Assembly (NCBI RefSeq): GCF_025642155.1
Contig: NZ_CP106798.1
Span: 4,712,001 to 4,776,000, forward strand
Source: Streptomyces sp. HUAS 15-9
GTDB lineage: Bacteria; Actinomycetota; Actinomycetes; Streptomycetales; Streptomycetaceae
DNA: 64,000 bases
Reading direction: 5' to 3'
Shown here: positions 63,301 to 64,000 of the stretch, one piece after another
Position numbering within the stretch: position 1 is the first letter of the stretch
Layout: the number at the start of each line of letters is the position of its first letter
Notes under the pieces: generated by a model
The model's input: the letters and a program-made list of their open reading frames with translations, nothing else
The model's database searches: none
What the model was told of the DNA's origin: nothing
Translations under genes and position numbers: made by a program

Positions 63301-63528
63301 CACACGGGCGGAGTTAGCCTGCCCGTCGCTGACGAGAGGTCGCACGGTCTCGGTGTCTCCGGCTGCCAGATTCACCTCGTGACGACGGTCCTCGTCGTCG
63401 ACCAGGATGAGATCCCATGTCCCCGATTGGTCACCGGGCAGAGCGAACCTGACTGTGGCGAACTCCGGGACGCCGACGGCTCGGACCCTCACTCTCTGGC
63501 CGCGCTCAAACATGCCTTGAGGCACCAT
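60304..63528 (-). CDS. SNF2-family helicase with C-terminal DUF3883-like domain, first gene of the defence operon
   Basis: A 1074-residue SF2/SNF2 ATPase. Motif I is LLCDEPGTGKTIMAGLYL, motif II is VVFDEAHRLTPTA, and motif III is ALLMTATPHRGKEW. The second RecA lobe has VVFTEYADSAEWIARRL and EQRMGRIHRVGQQRDVYLYN. The C-terminal 100 residues (RHVEVKGVLGSAAS, IATQHRKEYWLYVID) fit DUF3883, a nuclease-like fold, possibly used for protein or DNA contact. This resembles HmaA, BrxHII and DrmD. The ATG at 63528 is chosen; upstream in-frame codons reach 63636 but look non-coding. In-frame TTA codons lie at complement 61888-61890, 62602-62604, 62920-62922, 63010-63012 and 63109-63111. Confidence 0.87.
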   Translation of the reverse strand: MVPQGMFERGQRVRVRAVGVPEFATVRFALPGDQSGTWDLILVDDEDRRHEVNLAAGDTETVRPLVSDGQANSARVLAAMWTQWMNAAATNAESSAMAATPLKPYAHQTTAVYGAMLPQPLLRFLLCDEPGTGKTIMAGLYLREMQRLGLIKRAIIVCPANLATKWVDDFQRLLGGGLRQLTSATVREDALNSNDLWVVSLELAAVNPAVQDAIRPDKAGWDLVVFDEAHRLTPTAAGFHQVGRLLAKNTPRALLMTATPHRGKEWLFRHLLHLVDPEIYPDPGNDPTIELSALRPGPIHFLRRMKEDLVDYDGTTRLFKGRTAHNHSVPLSQTEYGFYRAALDMVDRFFPPVAQPLARMVYGKRAASSLYALAETLRRRHEHMGAMSEAEAALIADREDHGDEAEVDEAKVIHTISASTRAERAAINNLVQQIEATVSDSRWQPSKWKRLTDDCLAAHGIHPGNSEQAVVFTEYADSAEWIARRLQAQGYTAQLYSGRQGKTERDEARKAFMRGEFQIIVTTDAGNEGIDLQAAHVLVNYDIPWSLVRLEQRMGRIHRVGQQRDVYLYNLVATDTREGKTLLRLLDNFVTAANELRGQMFDSLSAVAEITGVDYDKWLSDLYGNDELKKQQAIDAAQAVQAQELSRAARKVRDNERRLASQVDAVAALTLLQRDLFARINPAIVEAYLDRLAAAGVLKSAPTAAGPGFRRLSLSGKAIFPATLGGQNEVHVATSGDVVREASESIDIGDTVTLGPGEPGFSDLINTAEHTLAEDLYQSGAASDPTSLTPYDLYAYEATMTESNGKRASIWATLIKVDDSGNARPVRWESLANLVPTDQYGGSPHPAREGHALTAAREVAATTVAEHRKVRADWFAQARRDLTNLPLSLTDRIDDRAARLELRHRLQTQTAQRLEELERLADVHLTEPKQVGRIRVLATADISVQAEIDAELVSMRRVQQLLEDDGWTVADVHTEGRGYDLEARRHSQVRHVEVKGVLGSAASDGIRMTGNEVLIATQHRKEYWLYVIDQCADGKGRFFGAYQDPATLFANVMTGNAVFRVPGSSLKNAPGSNA

Positions 63529-63825
63529 GCTTATGCGTCTGCGCCAAGGTGTGCCGGAATCCAGCTGATGAGACTGGCCACAAGCCAACCCGCTGGACGT
63601 GGACAAACAATGTCCTGGTCCCTCCCCCTCGGCCACCCATGGTTCCCCAACCTGGCCGACTAACGGATGGTCAAATTACAGTAACCAACTGCTGCTTCCA
63701 ATACTCAGAACACGAGGGTGGGAGCTTGATGGGCGGTTTCCGGCCACCCGCATCCGTAGGAGCAAGAACCGGTTGGAACGCTATGCCGTTCGTTCAGGTC
63801 AACTTCACGGGAGAGGAACTCGTTC
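63529..63825. promoter_or_regulatory. Divergent promoter region of the defence operon
   Basis: It lies between the helicase start and a small rightward gene. It is richer in A/T (63660-63720). The minus strand has TTTGACCATCC around 63660-63672 that could supply a -35 element for the operon, but no matching -10 is certain. Short open frames on the plus strand (for example an ATG at 63729 with GGTGGGAG before it) are not convincing. Confidence 0.4.
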
Positions 63826-63984
63826 ATGGGGCGATTTCGTCGTACCGCGGAGACCGTGACCGGAGCGACAGCTGATCAGCTGCTCGATAGCGGCTGGAAG
63901 CCTGCCCGGCTCGGGCTGGGATGGCAGGTCAGCAGGGCCTTCCTGGGTCCAAGATGGGTCCGGAAGGATGATGAAACCCCGTGA
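63826..63984 (+). CDS. Small basic protein of unknown function, divergent from the defence operon
   Basis: A 52-residue ORF starting MGRFRRTAETVTGATADQLL and ending in RAFLGPRWVRKDDETP. A strong GAGAGGAA ribosome site sits about 8 bases before the ATG. The protein is basic, helical in its first half and rich in Trp/Arg/Gly in the second. I do not recognise a family. The next ATG at 63985 follows the stop directly, which suggests the first gene of a rightward operon that leaves the window. Confidence 0.5.
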   Translation: MGRFRRTAETVTGATADQLLDSGWKPARLGLGWQVSRAFLGPRWVRKDDETP

Positions 63985-64000
63985 ATGATCAGTGTGGCCC
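63985..64000 (+). CDS. Start of a further gene (five codons, truncated)
   Basis: An ATG immediately after the preceding stop opens MISVA and continues past the window edge. Only the juxtaposition supports it. Confidence 0.2.

Noticed and set aside
54502..63528. Calling the operon DISARM
   Set aside because: DISARM needs DrmA, DrmB (DUF1998) and usually DrmC; none is present, although the helicase and methylase resemble DrmD and DrmMI.
54502..63528. Calling the operon a complete BREX or Pgl system
   Set aside because: No PglZ alkaline-phosphatase-like gene, BrxA, BrxB or BrxL is seen, and the gene order differs. It could change if the missing genes lie to the right.

Overview
The window looks like Streptomyces chromosome. 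GC is very high, GTG starts are common, and the gene order is that of the conserved core that in S. coelicolor runs roughly from SCO3582 down to SCO3540. The same block is recognisable in Mycobacterium tuberculosis (Rv3683 to Rv3644c and its thrT tRNA). It holds developmental genes typical of streptomycetes, wblA and bldG. These assignments rest on remembered synteny and visible motifs, not on a database search.

Layout. 1-5.6 kb: a Pr6Pr-type membrane protein (cut by the window edge), a metallophosphoesterase, a YqeY/GatB-like protein, a bifunctional penicillin-binding protein and the Fe-S regulator gene wblA. 5.9-11.6 kb: two translationally coupled Get3/ArsA-like ATPases, a divergent run of DUF4177, RidA, Nudix and metallo-beta-lactamase genes, and a nucleotidyltransferase. 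11.8-21.1 kb: crp, nth, a CoA-type Nudix hydrolase, a MarP-like membrane serine protease, an epoxide-hydrolase-like protein, a holin-like membrane protein, nhaA and acetyl-CoA synthetase. 21.5-29.1 kb: a SulP-STAS-carbonic anhydrase fusion, a lipoprotein with a deacetylase-like fold, a CooC/ParA-like ATPase, a Fic-like protein, a HAD-IB phosphatase and the 6C small RNA. 29.4-34.6 kb: a tight Ssd/Tad pilus operon. 34.5-41.6 kb: a DEAD/DEAH helicase, bldG and its partner anti-sigma gene, the proton-pumping pyrophosphatase and a lipoprotein. 41.7-53.6 kb: a methyltransferase, a small membrane protein, topA, an MFS-thymidylate kinase fusion, holB, a TAP-like secreted peptidase and tRNA-Thr(CGT).

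The core block ends at that tRNA. Beyond it, from 53.63 kb to the window end, lies accessory DNA. It begins with a degenerate second copy of the tRNA 3' part and its terminator (an attachment-site-like duplication), then a relic of a tyrosine-integrase C-terminus and decayed coding fragments. Next comes an intact minus-strand three-gene operon: an SNF2-type helicase with a C-terminal DUF3883-like domain, a DUF1156-type adenine DNA methyltransferase and a DUF499-type P-loop ATPase. The genes are joined by ATGA stop/start overlaps, directly or through a 19-codon ORF. This set fits an anti-phage system of the Hma (helicase-methylase-ATPase) kind. It also resembles the BrxHII/PglXI/BrxC subset of type 3 BREX, with no PglZ-like gene visible. 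The helicase gene carries five TTA codons and the ATPase gene at least two, so the defence is probably dependent on the bldA leucyl-tRNA and therefore developmentally gated. A small divergent gene starts at the right edge and the island continues out of the window.
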